Source: Gammaproteobacteria bacterium (GTDB lineage: Bacteria; Pseudomonadota; Gammaproteobacteria; Steroidobacterales; Steroidobacteraceae). From it: a stretch of DNA of 44,501 nucleotides. Of the stretch, positions 33,835 to 42,113 are shown in pieces; within the stretch, counting starts at the first letter, position 1, and each line of letters starts with the position of its first letter. The stretch lies in assembly GCA_025355645.1 (NCBI GenBank), contig JANXZG010000037.1:1-44501 (forward strand), in the 5' to 3' direction. A model generated the notes under the pieces. It ran no database searches and was not told the origin of the DNA. It saw only the letters and a list, made by a program, of their open reading frames with translations. The position numbers were made by a program, and so were the translations under genes.

Positions 33835-35058
33835 ATGCCAAAATCGCGCGAATCGCCCATGCTCGATGCCTACCTTTACGACGGACTTAGAACGCCTTTC
33901 GGGCGCCACGCGGGTGCACTGGCAACTGTCCGCCCGGACGATCTGCTCGCCGGCGTGATCCGTGCACTGATGGCGCGCGGCGCAATCCCGCCAGCCGCGA
34001 TCGAGGACCTGATCGCCGGTTGCACCAACCAGGCCGGGGAGGACAGCCGTAACATCGCGCGTCACGCGGCCTTGCTTGCTGGCCTGCCGACAAGCGTGGC
34101 CGGCGTCACGGTCAATCGCCTGTGCGGCAGTGGCCTAGCGGCGTTGCTGGACGCCGCCCGAGCTGCCAGTGTCGGACAAGGCGACCTGTTCATTGCGGCC
34201 GGCGTCGAGAGCATGAGCCGTGCACCGTTTGTGCAAGCGAAGGCGGAGTCTGCGTATTCGCGCGAGGTCCGGGTGTTTGATTCGACGCTGGGCGCCCGCT
34301 TCCCGAACCCGGCGCTCGGGCAGGCGCATGGGCAGGACACGATGCCAGAGACGGCTGACAATATCGCGCGCGAACTGGGCATCACTCGCGAGGCAAGCGA
34401 TGCATTCGCGCTCGCCTCGCAGCGCAAGTATGCGATTGCAAACGCCGCTGGTTTTATCGGCGAGGAGCTCGAGCCCGTGGTCATCGCCGACAAGCGCGGC
34501 GCCGCAGTACGGGTGGATCGCGATGAGCATCCACGCCCCGATACGACGCCCGCGCGGCTCGCGGCCCTGGCGCCGATATTCGAAGGTGGCGTCGTCACGG
34601 CTGGAAATGCGTCGGGAATAAACGACGGAGCAGGTGCATTATTGATCGGTACGCGCGCTGCCGGCGAACGGCTGGCCATAGCGCCGCTGGCCAGAATCGT
34701 CGCGGGTGCAGTGGCAGGCGTAGCGCCGCGCCTGATGGGCTTGGGACCGGTGCCCGCCATCACGAAGGCGCTTGCCCGCGCGGACCTGCCACTGTCTGCC
34801 ATGGATGTCATCGAAATCAATGAAGCCTTTGCTACTCAGGTCCTGGGCTGCCTCGACAGGCTCGGCCTCTCGGCCGATGAGCCCCGGGTGAACCCGAACG
34901 GCGGCGCAATCGCTGTGGGTCATCCTTTGGCTGCGTCGGGAATCCGGATTGCGCTTAGCGCCGCCAGACAATTACAGCGCAGTGGCGCGCGCCACGCTCT
35001 GGTGTCGATGTGCATTGGCGTCGGCCAGGGCATCGCCGTAGTATTGCAGCGGCCTTGA
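33835..35058 (+). CDS. Thiolase (acetyl-CoA C-acyltransferase)
   Basis: A thiolase of 407 residues. The nucleophile Cys97 is in [11 protein letters not shown], His363 in [17 protein letters not shown] and the second Cys393 in [10 protein letters not shown], so the active site is complete. NEAFA near residue 329 is also conserved. The N-terminus, [15 protein letters not shown], and the 'degradative' pattern resemble 3-oxoadipyl-CoA/acetyl-CoA acyltransferases such as PcaF. It splits a 3-oxoacyl-CoA with CoA, or joins two acyl-CoAs in the other direction. The start could also be the ATG at 33859. It stands alone, diverging from leuS, so the pathway is not revealed. Confidence 0.93.
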   Translation: MPKSRESPMLDAYLYDGLRTPFGRHAGALATVRPDDLLAGVIRALMARGAIPPAAIEDLIAGCTNQAGEDSRNIARHAALLAGLPTSVAGVTVNRLCGSGLAALLDAARAASVGQGDLFIAAGVESMSRAPFVQAKAESAYSREVRVFDSTLGARFPNPALGQAHGQDTMPETADNIARELGITREASDAFALASQRKYAIANAAGFIGEELEPVVIADKRGAAVRVDRDEHPRPDTTPARLAALAPIFEGGVVTAGNASGINDGAGALLIGTRAAGERLAIAPLARIVAGAVAGVAPRLMGLGPVPAITKALARADLPLSAMDVIEINEAFATQVLGCLDRLGLSADEPRVNPNGGAIAVGHPLAASGIRIALSAARQLQRSGARHALVSMCIGVGQGIAVVLQRP

Positions 35059-35376
35059 CTTCAGCTCAGATCCTGATTCGCTCGTGCGTGCCGGCATGTC
35101 TTTAGCTTGCCTGGGGCCCAGCTAGTTTGCGTACCACTACCGTGCGGCCCAAGGTGGTGTGAAACGAACAGGGTTTCGGTCGCGGTCATGGGCTGTGAAC
35201 TCATAAGCCCTGGTTACACCAGATGTTTGTCGTCGCTAGCCGCCGGTGCGCCGATCCTTTAACCCGTGGAAAGGAAATAAGCCGCTTCAGATCCTTGTGG
35301 CCCACAGATTCAGCCGCGCCTCAAGGATAAGACGGATTTCGTGCCAGAATGATGCAACGACGCCAGGGAGAGCACC
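35059..35376. other. Gene-free interval of 318 bases
   Basis: No coding pattern, tRNA or strong hairpin was recognised between the thiolase and the amidohydrolase. Weak dyads such as ACCAC/GTGGT occur near the middle. It must contain the promoter of the amidohydrolase operon, since that gene has a clear ribosome site (AGGGAG) but no close -10 box that I can support. Confidence 0.5.
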
Positions 35377-37062
35377 ATGAAAATTAAAGCGAGCGGACCA
35401 GTCGTGGCATTTAGCATCATCGCGGGCCTTGCGCTAAGCGCCCCGGCACTGCCTATGCCTGCCGCAGATCTGATTGTACTGAATGCCCACGTCTGGACCG
35501 AGGACCCAGCGCGCGCCGAGGCCGAGGCGGTAGCCGTACTTGGCGATCGCATCGTTGCGGTCGGCTCGACGCGGGAAATACGCGCCTGGCGCGGTCCGCA
35601 TACCCAGCTGATCGATGCTGCGGGCAAGCGACTGGTGCCAGGGTTCAACGATGCCCATGTGCACTTCGTGGACGGCGGAGCGCAGCTTGACTATGTCCAG
35701 CTCAACGATGCATCGAGTCCTCAGGAATTCGCGCGCCGCGTTCGTGAGCGCGCCGCGCATTCCGCCAAGGGAGAGTGGATGCTTGGCGGCGACTGGGATG
35801 AGACCAAGTGGACCCCGGCGCAGCTGCCGACCAAAGAGCTGATCGACGCCGTGGCGCCGGATATGCCGGTGGCCCTCGATCGTTATGACGGACATATGGT
35901 TCTCGCAAACTCCATAGCCCTGAAACTGGCGGGCATTACATCGCAAACTCCCGACCCCGACGGCGGCCTTATCGTGCGCGATCACGCTGGAAATCCCACT
36001 GGCGCACTCAAGGACGCGGCGATGGACATGCTGTACAAGATGATCCCGCCAATGTCGCACGAGCAGCGCAGGCGTGCCGTGCTACGCGCGCTTGGGCACG
36101 CCGCTGCGCTGGGGGTAACCAGCGTGCAGCATATGAATCCTGATTATGCCGACATTGCGGTGTATGCCGAGCTGCTGGATGAAGGCAAGCTGACGACACG
36201 CATCTATGCCGCGCCGCTGATCACGCAGGTGGACGATCAGGCTAAGCTAGGCATACACCATGCCTTTGGCGGGGCCTACCTGCGGATCGGCGCTGTGAAA
36301 GCCTACGCGGATGGCTCCCTTGGTTCCTCGACCGCGTATTTTTTCAGTCCGTTCTTGGACCAGCCCGATTACCGCGGGCTCTTAGCCGACGAGATGCACC
36401 CAATCTCCCTGATGCGCGATCGCATGATGAAGGCCGATTCGGCACAGCTGCAGATCATGACCCATGCGATTGGCGATGCCGGGATCTCGGCGATCCTGGA
36501 TATCTATGCCGATATAGAAGAAGCGCATGGCAGCCACGATCGGCGCTGGCGTATCGAGCACGCGCAGCACATCGCTGCAAAAGACTTTGACCGGTTCGCG
36601 CAACTGCATGTGATCGCATCCGTACAGCCCTATCACGCCATAGACGATGGCCGCTGGGCTGAAGCGCGCATCGGCCACGACCGCGCCTCACGCACCTATG
36701 CATTTCGCACCTTGCTTGATCATGGCGTACGGCTGGCGCTCGGAACTGACTGGAATGTCGCGCCGCTCGACCCGATGCTGACACTGTATGCGGCCACCAC
36801 GCGCGCGACCCTGGACGGGAAGAATCCGCATGGCTGGTTTCCTGAGCAGAAACTGAGTATCCAGGAAGCGCTCGAGGCCTATACCGTGGGATCGGCGTAC
36901 GCAGAATTCCAGGAGGGCGAAAAGGGGTCCATTACCACTGGCAAACTCGCCGACATGGTGTTGCTGAGTGACGATATACTCGTGATCGATCCAACCCGGA
37001 TTCGTGACGTGAAAGTGCTCAAAACCTGGGTGGGCGGACGCTTGGTCTACACCAGGCCGTAG
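35377..37062 (+). CDS. Exported YtcJ-like amidohydrolase
   Basis: A metal-dependent amidohydrolase of 561 residues with a signal peptide (1 to about 27, IAGLALSAPALPMPAA). DLIVLNAHVWTEDPARAEAEAVAVLGDRIVAVG is the N-terminal beta-sandwich, GFNDAHVHFVDGG carries the HxH metal pair, and WRIEHAQHI and LALGTDWNVAPLDPML carry later metal ligands of the TIM barrel. This fits the amidohydrolase_3 (YtcJ) branch, which cleaves amide or imide bonds of poorly defined substrates. AGGGAG precedes the ATG. It heads an operon with an MFS transporter and an FAD oxidoreductase, so the released amine or amino acid may be taken up and oxidised. Confidence 0.92.
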   Translation: MKIKASGPVVAFSIIAGLALSAPALPMPAADLIVLNAHVWTEDPARAEAEAVAVLGDRIVAVGSTREIRAWRGPHTQLIDAAGKRLVPGFNDAHVHFVDGGAQLDYVQLNDASSPQEFARRVRERAAHSAKGEWMLGGDWDETKWTPAQLPTKELIDAVAPDMPVALDRYDGHMVLANSIALKLAGITSQTPDPDGGLIVRDHAGNPTGALKDAAMDMLYKMIPPMSHEQRRRAVLRALGHAAALGVTSVQHMNPDYADIAVYAELLDEGKLTTRIYAAPLITQVDDQAKLGIHHAFGGAYLRIGAVKAYADGSLGSSTAYFFSPFLDQPDYRGLLADEMHPISLMRDRMMKADSAQLQIMTHAIGDAGISAILDIYADIEEAHGSHDRRWRIEHAQHIAAKDFDRFAQLHVIASVQPYHAIDDGRWAEARIGHDRASRTYAFRTLLDHGVRLALGTDWNVAPLDPMLTLYAATTRATLDGKNPHGWFPEQKLSIQEALEAYTVGSAYAEFQEGEKGSITTGKLADMVLLSDDILVIDPTRIRDVKVLKTWVGGRLVYTRP

Positions 37063-37077
37063 GCTTCGGTGCCGGAC

Positions 37078-38394
37078 ATGGCATCCCGCGCAATTGTCGC
37101 CTTCGACGATGTTCCCTTGCAGTCGTTTCACCTGCGGGCGGCCGTCGCAAGCCTCGGTGGCGTGTTTTGTGACGGTTTTGGCCTAGGCACCATCGGCCTG
37201 GTGCTGGAGCTTTCCGCCTCCACGCTGCAGCTGGATTCCCGCTGGCTCGGACTGCTCGGCGGTGGAGCGCTGTTTGGGCTGTTTTTCGGCGCCCTGGTCA
37301 CCGGTCCGTTCATCGACCGGTTTGGCCGCCGCCCGGTGTTTGCGGGCAACATGCTGCTGCTGAGTATCGTGTCGGGGCTGCAGTACTTTGTAACTAGCCA
37401 TGGCCAATTGCTGATGCTGCGCGTCGCCATTGGCTTTCTGCTTGGTACCGATTACGTCGTTAGCAAAACGCTGCTGACCGAGTTCACGCCGCTCGCCTAT
37501 CGCGGCCGCTTGATGAGCACCCTGTCAGTCGCGTGGGCCGGCGGCTACGCCTGTGCCTATTTTGTCGGCTATGTTTTGAGCTCATTGCATACGGATGCAT
37601 GGCGATGGATGCTCGCGACGAGCGCTCTGCCCTGTCTGTTGATGGTGCCGTTGCGCTTGACACTGCCAGAATCGCCGCTGTGGCTCGCAACCATGGGCCG
37701 GTATGCCCAAGCGATGCGCACCGTACATCGCTTTGTTGGGCCGAACGTGGAAATTCCCGTGGCCCGGTCCGGCGCGAACGGGGACCGCCCTCGCTGGGCG
37801 ACCCTTTTCTCGACACGCTGGCGCCGTCGGTCGATCGTCGCGTGTGTGTTCTTTACGACGCAAACCATTCCCTATTTTGCGGTCGGCACGTTCGTCGCGC
37901 GCATCATCAAATCACTGCATGTCCAAAGCAACGTTGCTGGCGGCATTCTATATAACGCCTCGCTGCTGGCTGGCGCCATCGTGGGACTGATTGTTATCGA
38001 CCGGATATCGCGGCGCGCCTTCCTGGTCGGCAGCTACACGCTGAGCGCATCCGCCCTGCTGTTACTGACAGTCGCGAACACGTACAGACCGATCGTGACC
38101 ATCGCGTTGTTTGCAGTGTTTGCGGCGGTGCTGTCCGCTGCATCAAACCTGGTCTATGTCTATCTTCCGGAGCTGTTTCCGACTGGCCTGCGAGGTTCGG
38201 GCATTGGCCTTGCGATCGCTTCCAGCCGGATCGGATCGGCGGTCAGTACATTTCTGCTCCCAATCGTCATGACCAACTGGGGCGCGCATGTGGCGCTCGC
38301 CAGCTGCGCGGCGGTACTGCTGGCGGGCGCGGCCGTGTGCTACGGTTGGGCACCGGAAACACGAGGGCTGAGACTCGATGTCGACACTGCCTGA
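37078..38394 (+). CDS. MFS transporter (sugar-porter/AAHS-like)
   Basis: A permease of 438 residues with twelve helices. The A-motif GPFIDRFGRRPVFAGN between helices 2 and 3, PLAYRGRLMSTLSVAWAGGYACAYFVG and FPTGLRGSGIGLAIASSRIGSAVSTFLLP fit the MFS branch that includes sugar and aromatic-acid/H+ symporters. A GTG at 37069 is an alternative start. It begins 15 bases after the amidohydrolase and overlaps the oxidoreductase by 17 bases, so it is the middle gene of the operon and probably imports the product of the amidohydrolase. Confidence 0.9.
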   Translation: MASRAIVAFDDVPLQSFHLRAAVASLGGVFCDGFGLGTIGLVLELSASTLQLDSRWLGLLGGGALFGLFFGALVTGPFIDRFGRRPVFAGNMLLLSIVSGLQYFVTSHGQLLMLRVAIGFLLGTDYVVSKTLLTEFTPLAYRGRLMSTLSVAWAGGYACAYFVGYVLSSLHTDAWRWMLATSALPCLLMVPLRLTLPESPLWLATMGRYAQAMRTVHRFVGPNVEIPVARSGANGDRPRWATLFSTRWRRRSIVACVFFTTQTIPYFAVGTFVARIIKSLHVQSNVAGGILYNASLLAGAIVGLIVIDRISRRAFLVGSYTLSASALLLLTVANTYRPIVTIALFAVFAAVLSAASNLVYVYLPELFPTGLRGSGIGLAIASSRIGSAVSTFLLPIVMTNWGAHVALASCAAVLLAGAAVCYGWAPETRGLRLDVDTA

Positions 38395-39691
38395 AAATAT
38401 AGCATCCGAGCCATTCTGGTGGGAAGACGGATGGAAACCGAAATCGCCCGACGGCGCCCCGCTCCCATCCAGCGTCGATGTGCTGGTGATAGGCGCGGGG
38501 CTGACGGGCCTGAGCGCGGCGCGCACGCTGGCGAGTCGCGGCCAATCCGTCCTTGTGCTCGATGCCGACGCGCCGGGAAGCGGCGCCAGCTCACGCAATG
38601 GCGGCATGGTTGGCGGCGGCCATCGCCTGTCCATCAGCGAGCTGGAATCCCGATTTGGGACCGATGCCGCGGTTGCGCTGCTGCGCGAGGCTCACATCGA
38701 TTCGCTGGAGTTCGCACAATCGGTCATCCGCACCGAAAACATCGATTGCGACTATGTCGAGACCGGGCGGTTTCGCGCCTTCTGGCACCCCTCGGAGTTT
38801 GAATCCGCGGCGCGCGAACTTGCACGCCTGCAGGAGCGTGTGCCGTTGGAGGCTGTCATGGTGCCAAAATCGCGCCAGCGTGGAGAAGTGGCTAGTGATC
38901 TGTATGAAGGCGGCATGGTCTTTCCCCGGCATGGCGCCCTGCATCCGGCAAAGTGGGTCGCCGGCCATTTGCGCGCGGCAATCCGGGCCGGCGCGCAAAT
39001 TCAGGGGAATACGCCGGCGTTGGCATTGGGGCGTGATGGAGCGTCCTACCTTGTGCGCACGCCACGCGGCTCGGTGCGGGCCGGCAAGGTTCTCGCCGCG
39101 ACCAATGGCTATACGCCGGCATGCCTCGGAAATCTTCGGCGGCGCATCATCCCCGTGCCGAGCTTTATCGTCGCGACGGAACCACTCGGAAAAAGCTGGG
39201 TGCGTGCCCTGTTTCCGGCTGGCCGGATGGTCGTCGAAAGCCGCGACCGCCACTGCTATTACCGCGCATCGCCCGACGGCACGCGGGTTATTTTCGGCGC
39301 GCGCGCGGCAATGTTCGATGCCCCCGAGGGGCTCGCGCGCCAACAGATGCGCGGCCTGCTCGCACAGGTGTTCCCGCAACTCGACGAGGCACGGCTGTCA
39401 CACAGCTGGCGCGGCCGCACGGGATTCACCTTCAACGCGCTGCCCAATATCGGCCATCACGACGGACTGTGGCATGCCATGGGCTACTCCGGCAACGGCA
39501 ACACGATGGCCCCCTACCTCGGGCACAAGGTGGCACTGCAGATGCTTGGCGATGCCGATGGTAAATCGGCTTTTTCGAAAACCGCCATGCCGCTACGCTG
39601 GTGGCACCGGGGATCGCCGTGGTTCCTGCCGTTTGCCGACCTGGCCTTCCGCGTAAAGGATTGGCAGAACAACCGGCGCAGGCGCGGGTGA
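38378..39691 (+). CDS. FAD-dependent amine/amino-acid oxidoreductase (DAO family)
   Basis: A DAO-fold flavoprotein of 437 residues. The N-terminal segment NIASEPFWWED precedes the Rossmann motif VDVLVIGAGLTGLSAARTLASRGQSVLVLDA (about 33-63), SSRNGGMVGGGH holds the isoalloxazine region and WRGRTGFTFNALPNIGHHDGLWHAMGYSGNGNTMAPYLG is the C-terminal FAD-binding block. The pattern is that of gamma-glutamylputrescine oxidase (PuuB-like) and related enzymes, which oxidise secondary or primary amines. It overlaps the MFS gene. The presence of amidohydrolase, transporter and amine oxidase in one operon suggests a short catabolic route. Substrate not known. Confidence 0.9.
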   Translation: MSTLPENIASEPFWWEDGWKPKSPDGAPLPSSVDVLVIGAGLTGLSAARTLASRGQSVLVLDADAPGSGASSRNGGMVGGGHRLSISELESRFGTDAAVALLREAHIDSLEFAQSVIRTENIDCDYVETGRFRAFWHPSEFESAARELARLQERVPLEAVMVPKSRQRGEVASDLYEGGMVFPRHGALHPAKWVAGHLRAAIRAGAQIQGNTPALALGRDGASYLVRTPRGSVRAGKVLAATNGYTPACLGNLRRRIIPVPSFIVATEPLGKSWVRALFPAGRMVVESRDRHCYYRASPDGTRVIFGARAAMFDAPEGLARQQMRGLLAQVFPQLDEARLSHSWRGRTGFTFNALPNIGHHDGLWHAMGYSGNGNTMAPYLGHKVALQMLGDADGKSAFSKTAMPLRWWHRGSPWFLPFADLAFRVKDWQNNRRRRG

Positions 39692-39707
39692 CAATCCAGG
39701 CGCGGCG

Positions 39708-40715
39708 CTAGGTGGCGCCTTGCGCGGCCAGTATGTGCAGGTGTCGGATGCGTTCGTCGGTCGACGGGTGGCTCGCCAGGTAGCCGCCGCCGCGCGAGCC
39801 GGGCCGGGATTTTGCGAGGTCGCGCAGCGCGTCGGCCAGCAACAGCGGCGACATGCCGTTATGCAACAGCAGCGCCGCCCCATAGTCGTCGGCCTGCCGC
39901 TCAAGATCCTTGGAGTACTTTGCCTGCAGGATCGCCGCGGGTGCGGCGGCGACCAGCTGGCTAATGTCACCGACATACAGGCTTATGAACGCTGCCACGG
40001 CAGAGCTTTGCAGCAACTGCTGCAAGCCGTGGCGTCCATGCGCATGGCCGAGCTCATGCGCGAGTACCGCCAGGATCCGCTTGTCATCGCCGATCAGGGT
40101 GACAAGATCGTCAAGGACGACGATCGTGCCATCCGGTAACGTGAAGGCGTTGGCCCCGAGCTGCGGGGAGCTTCGAAACAACAGGTCCGAGGCGGAGGAC
40201 CCGCCCTCCGGCAGGCGCAGCGCATGATAGGTGGCGAGCAGCTCCTCGCGGCGTTTGTCGCTGAGCTTGCTGGGCAGGAGGATCTTGCCATCGAGCAGAT
40301 TCAAGGCCTGCTCGGTCAGGGTCTTGCCGACGGCAGGAGGCAATTGCCGCGCGCCGCGCGCCGCCGCCCACGGAAGAACCCACTCATACGACACCAGTGC
40401 GATGACCAGGCATGCCAGACACGATAGCAGGACGATATGCAGCTGGCGCTGCATGCGGTCAACCTTCCCATCGACATGGCCGATCGACGACAGCAGCTCA
40501 TCGAGGCCATTGAGGTCACGCACTTCGCAGAACGAGCCGTCCTTGAAACGCAATCGCCGGGGCGCCCGCCCAAGCCGTTCATCCACACTGACATCCGCAA
40601 AGTGGATGCGCAGGTCGAGGTCATCGCCAACAATGACAAGATCCTTGCCATCCACGGAGAGTCTCACCACGCGAACGCGGGTCGAGCGTCCGTCGAAATA
40701 ATCCGCCTGCAGCAT
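39708..40715 (-). CDS. M48-family membrane metallopeptidase
   Basis: A zinc peptidase of 335 residues. The N-terminal part (1 to about 85) resembles the small domain of YjgN-associated peptidases (VRVVRLSVDGKDLVIVGDD), one transmembrane helix follows (about 93-118, LHIVLLSCLACLVIALVSYEWVL), and the M48 domain has AVLAHELGHAHGRHG with the HExxH site and the third ligand Glu in LERQADDYGAALL. GGAGAG precedes the start at 40715. It lies 16 bases behind the DUF898 gene, a conserved pairing. It probably degrades or processes membrane or periplasmic proteins; whether the DUF898 protein is its partner or target is unknown. Confidence 0.92.
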   Translation of the reverse strand: MLQADYFDGRSTRVRVVRLSVDGKDLVIVGDDLDLRIHFADVSVDERLGRAPRRLRFKDGSFCEVRDLNGLDELLSSIGHVDGKVDRMQRQLHIVLLSCLACLVIALVSYEWVLPWAAARGARQLPPAVGKTLTEQALNLLDGKILLPSKLSDKRREELLATYHALRLPEGGSSASDLLFRSSPQLGANAFTLPDGTIVVLDDLVTLIGDDKRILAVLAHELGHAHGRHGLQQLLQSSAVAAFISLYVGDISQLVAAAPAAILQAKYSKDLERQADDYGAALLLHNGMSPLLLADALRDLAKSRPGSRGGGYLASHPSTDERIRHLHILAAQGAT

Positions 40716-40731
40716 GCTGGCTCTCTCCGGG

Positions 40732-41796
40732 CTAGAGCGAAATATCGAAATCGAATGCGGTCGCCGTCTCCTCGCCAAAGGCGCCGATCGCCTCGGGGTC
40801 GGCAGCGGCGAATTCCTGCAGATCACCCGCGGGCAGCAGGCGCATGCATTCCAGCTGGAACCTGGCAAGTCGCACCGTGGCCCAGGGCATGAAAAGACCG
40901 AGGGTCAGCAAGACCATGACCAGGTTGCTAATGCCAATCCATAGCAACCGCAATGCCGACATGTTGCATTCAATCCGGTGCTCGCCGATACGCGTGTTGT
41001 TCCAGATCAGGTTGGTGATAAGCGCGTGGAATATCGGGCCGGCCACGACCAGCAAGAAGACCATCGCGCCGTAAATGATGAATATGGCCTTGAATGCCAG
41101 ATGCGGATTAACATGCCCGTGATGCTGCTGGGCCTGCGTGATGGCGCGAAAATCCCCAATGACCCCGGAGATCGCGACAATCGCCCCAAACGCTGCGAGC
41201 GGCGCAAGCAGCACGAGGTAGACCTTGAAGAACTGTCCGACACGGGCATGAAATGAGCACTGCGTGCGTCCGAACCAGCTGTTGTCGTGCTGATAGGCCT
41301 TGAGACGCTGGTGCATGAAGGGAGCCATCAGATACGCGGTGACCACGGTCAGGAACCCGTTCAGCAGGAATACCCGGTAGGCCTGCGCGACGCCTCCTCG
41401 AAAGTGAAAACGCGTTCCGCGCCAGCTCGTATTGTAAAGACGAAACCGGAAGGAATTGCGCAGCAGCCAGGGCATGACGACAACGATCACCACCAGGATG
41501 ACCACAGTCGCGAACGAGCGCACACGCACCGCATAGTTGTAGGCAATTAGCAAGATCAGCGCGAGCACCCGCCCGATGAAGATGCTTTTTGGGCTGCCGT
41601 GAAAATCGAAACTCGATCCGGCCACTTCCGCATGCCTGTAGAAATACTGAAGGCGCCGCACCTTGGCCCAGGCGGAATAAATACCCAAGGTGATGATTGT
41701 CAAAAATCCATTGACGATCCAGATGCCGAAATACTCGCTACCGGTGCCGGTGAACTGAAATTGTTCTGCAGGCCTGGGAGCTGATGTAGTTGCCAT
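40732..41796 (-). CDS. DUF898 (YjgN-like) membrane protein
   Basis: A membrane protein of 354 residues with six to eight helices. FQFTGTGSEYFGIWIVNGFLTIITLGIYSAWAKVRRLQYFYRHAEVAGSSFDFHG is the DUF898 signature, repeated in degenerate form in the middle (GVAQAYRVFLLNGFLTVVTAYLMAPFMHQRLKAYQHDNSWFG). It ends in a short acidic cytoplasmic tail. The function of the family is unknown. Its operon partner is the M48 peptidase immediately downstream. Confidence 0.93.
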   Translation of the reverse strand: MATTSAPRPAEQFQFTGTGSEYFGIWIVNGFLTIITLGIYSAWAKVRRLQYFYRHAEVAGSSFDFHGSPKSIFIGRVLALILLIAYNYAVRVRSFATVVILVVIVVVMPWLLRNSFRFRLYNTSWRGTRFHFRGGVAQAYRVFLLNGFLTVVTAYLMAPFMHQRLKAYQHDNSWFGRTQCSFHARVGQFFKVYLVLLAPLAAFGAIVAISGVIGDFRAITQAQQHHGHVNPHLAFKAIFIIYGAMVFLLVVAGPIFHALITNLIWNNTRIGEHRIECNMSALRLLWIGISNLVMVLLTLGLFMPWATVRLARFQLECMRLLPAGDLQEFAAADPEAIGAFGEETATAFDFDISL

Positions 41797-41956
41797 TAAG
41801 CCGATACCTTATTTTGGGAGCTGCGCGAGGCGGCGCGCTGGTTGTTGGGGGGTGGCTTTCGTTACAGCGTAGCCCTTCACGAGGGATGCCCGCAATGAGA
41901 TTTTTGCGCACGGCGACGCTCCCGTGCTGAAGGCGGCGCCATGAACACCGGCTTCA

Positions 41957-42028
41957 CCAACCCGGCCCCATGACCGCAATATGTTCCGGCGGCGCGAACT
42001 CAAGACTCAAGTCATCCAGGGCGAGGAC
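41957..42028 (-). pseudogene. Remnant of an ABC transporter ATP-binding subunit
   Basis: The minus strand encodes VLALDDLSLEFAPPEHIAVM followed by GPGW and a stop. This is the strand pair that precedes the Walker A loop in ABC ATPases of the LolD/MacB type, where the consensus would continue GPSGSGKST. Sequence is lost exactly at the Walker A site and no further ABC pattern follows, so the rest of the gene has been deleted or has decayed. It is short, so chance similarity cannot be fully excluded. Confidence 0.5.
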
Positions 42029-42100
42029 CAAATAGCTTGCGTAGCATCTGAACACAGCGCTTAGTCGCAGCACGGGATTTGCATTGCAGCCCATCCGGCA

Positions 42101-42106
42101 CATAAT
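42101..42106 (+). promoter_or_regulatory. CATAAT box 7 bases before the ATG at 42114
   Basis: CATAAT matches the -10 consensus in five of six positions. With seven bases to the ATG at 42114, a transcript would start at that codon. No Shine-Dalgarno sequence is present. This favours 42114 over the ATG at 42105, which overlaps the box. Confidence 0.4.
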
Positions 42107-42113
42107 GTCGACC

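Larger units (their letters stand above)
41797..42113. other. Gene-free interval holding an ABC-ATPase remnant
   Basis: No intact gene lies between the DUF898 gene and the sarcosine-oxidase-type gene. The interval carries a short minus-strand piece resembling the start of an ABC transporter ATPase (listed separately) and a CATAAT box near its right end. The left part, 41809-41940, shows no recognisable pattern. Confidence 0.55.

Noticed and set aside
41809..42003. Open frame of 64 codons on the minus strand before the DUF898 gene
   Set aside because: Arg-rich, no ribosome site or family pattern; its frame differs from the ABC-like fragment.
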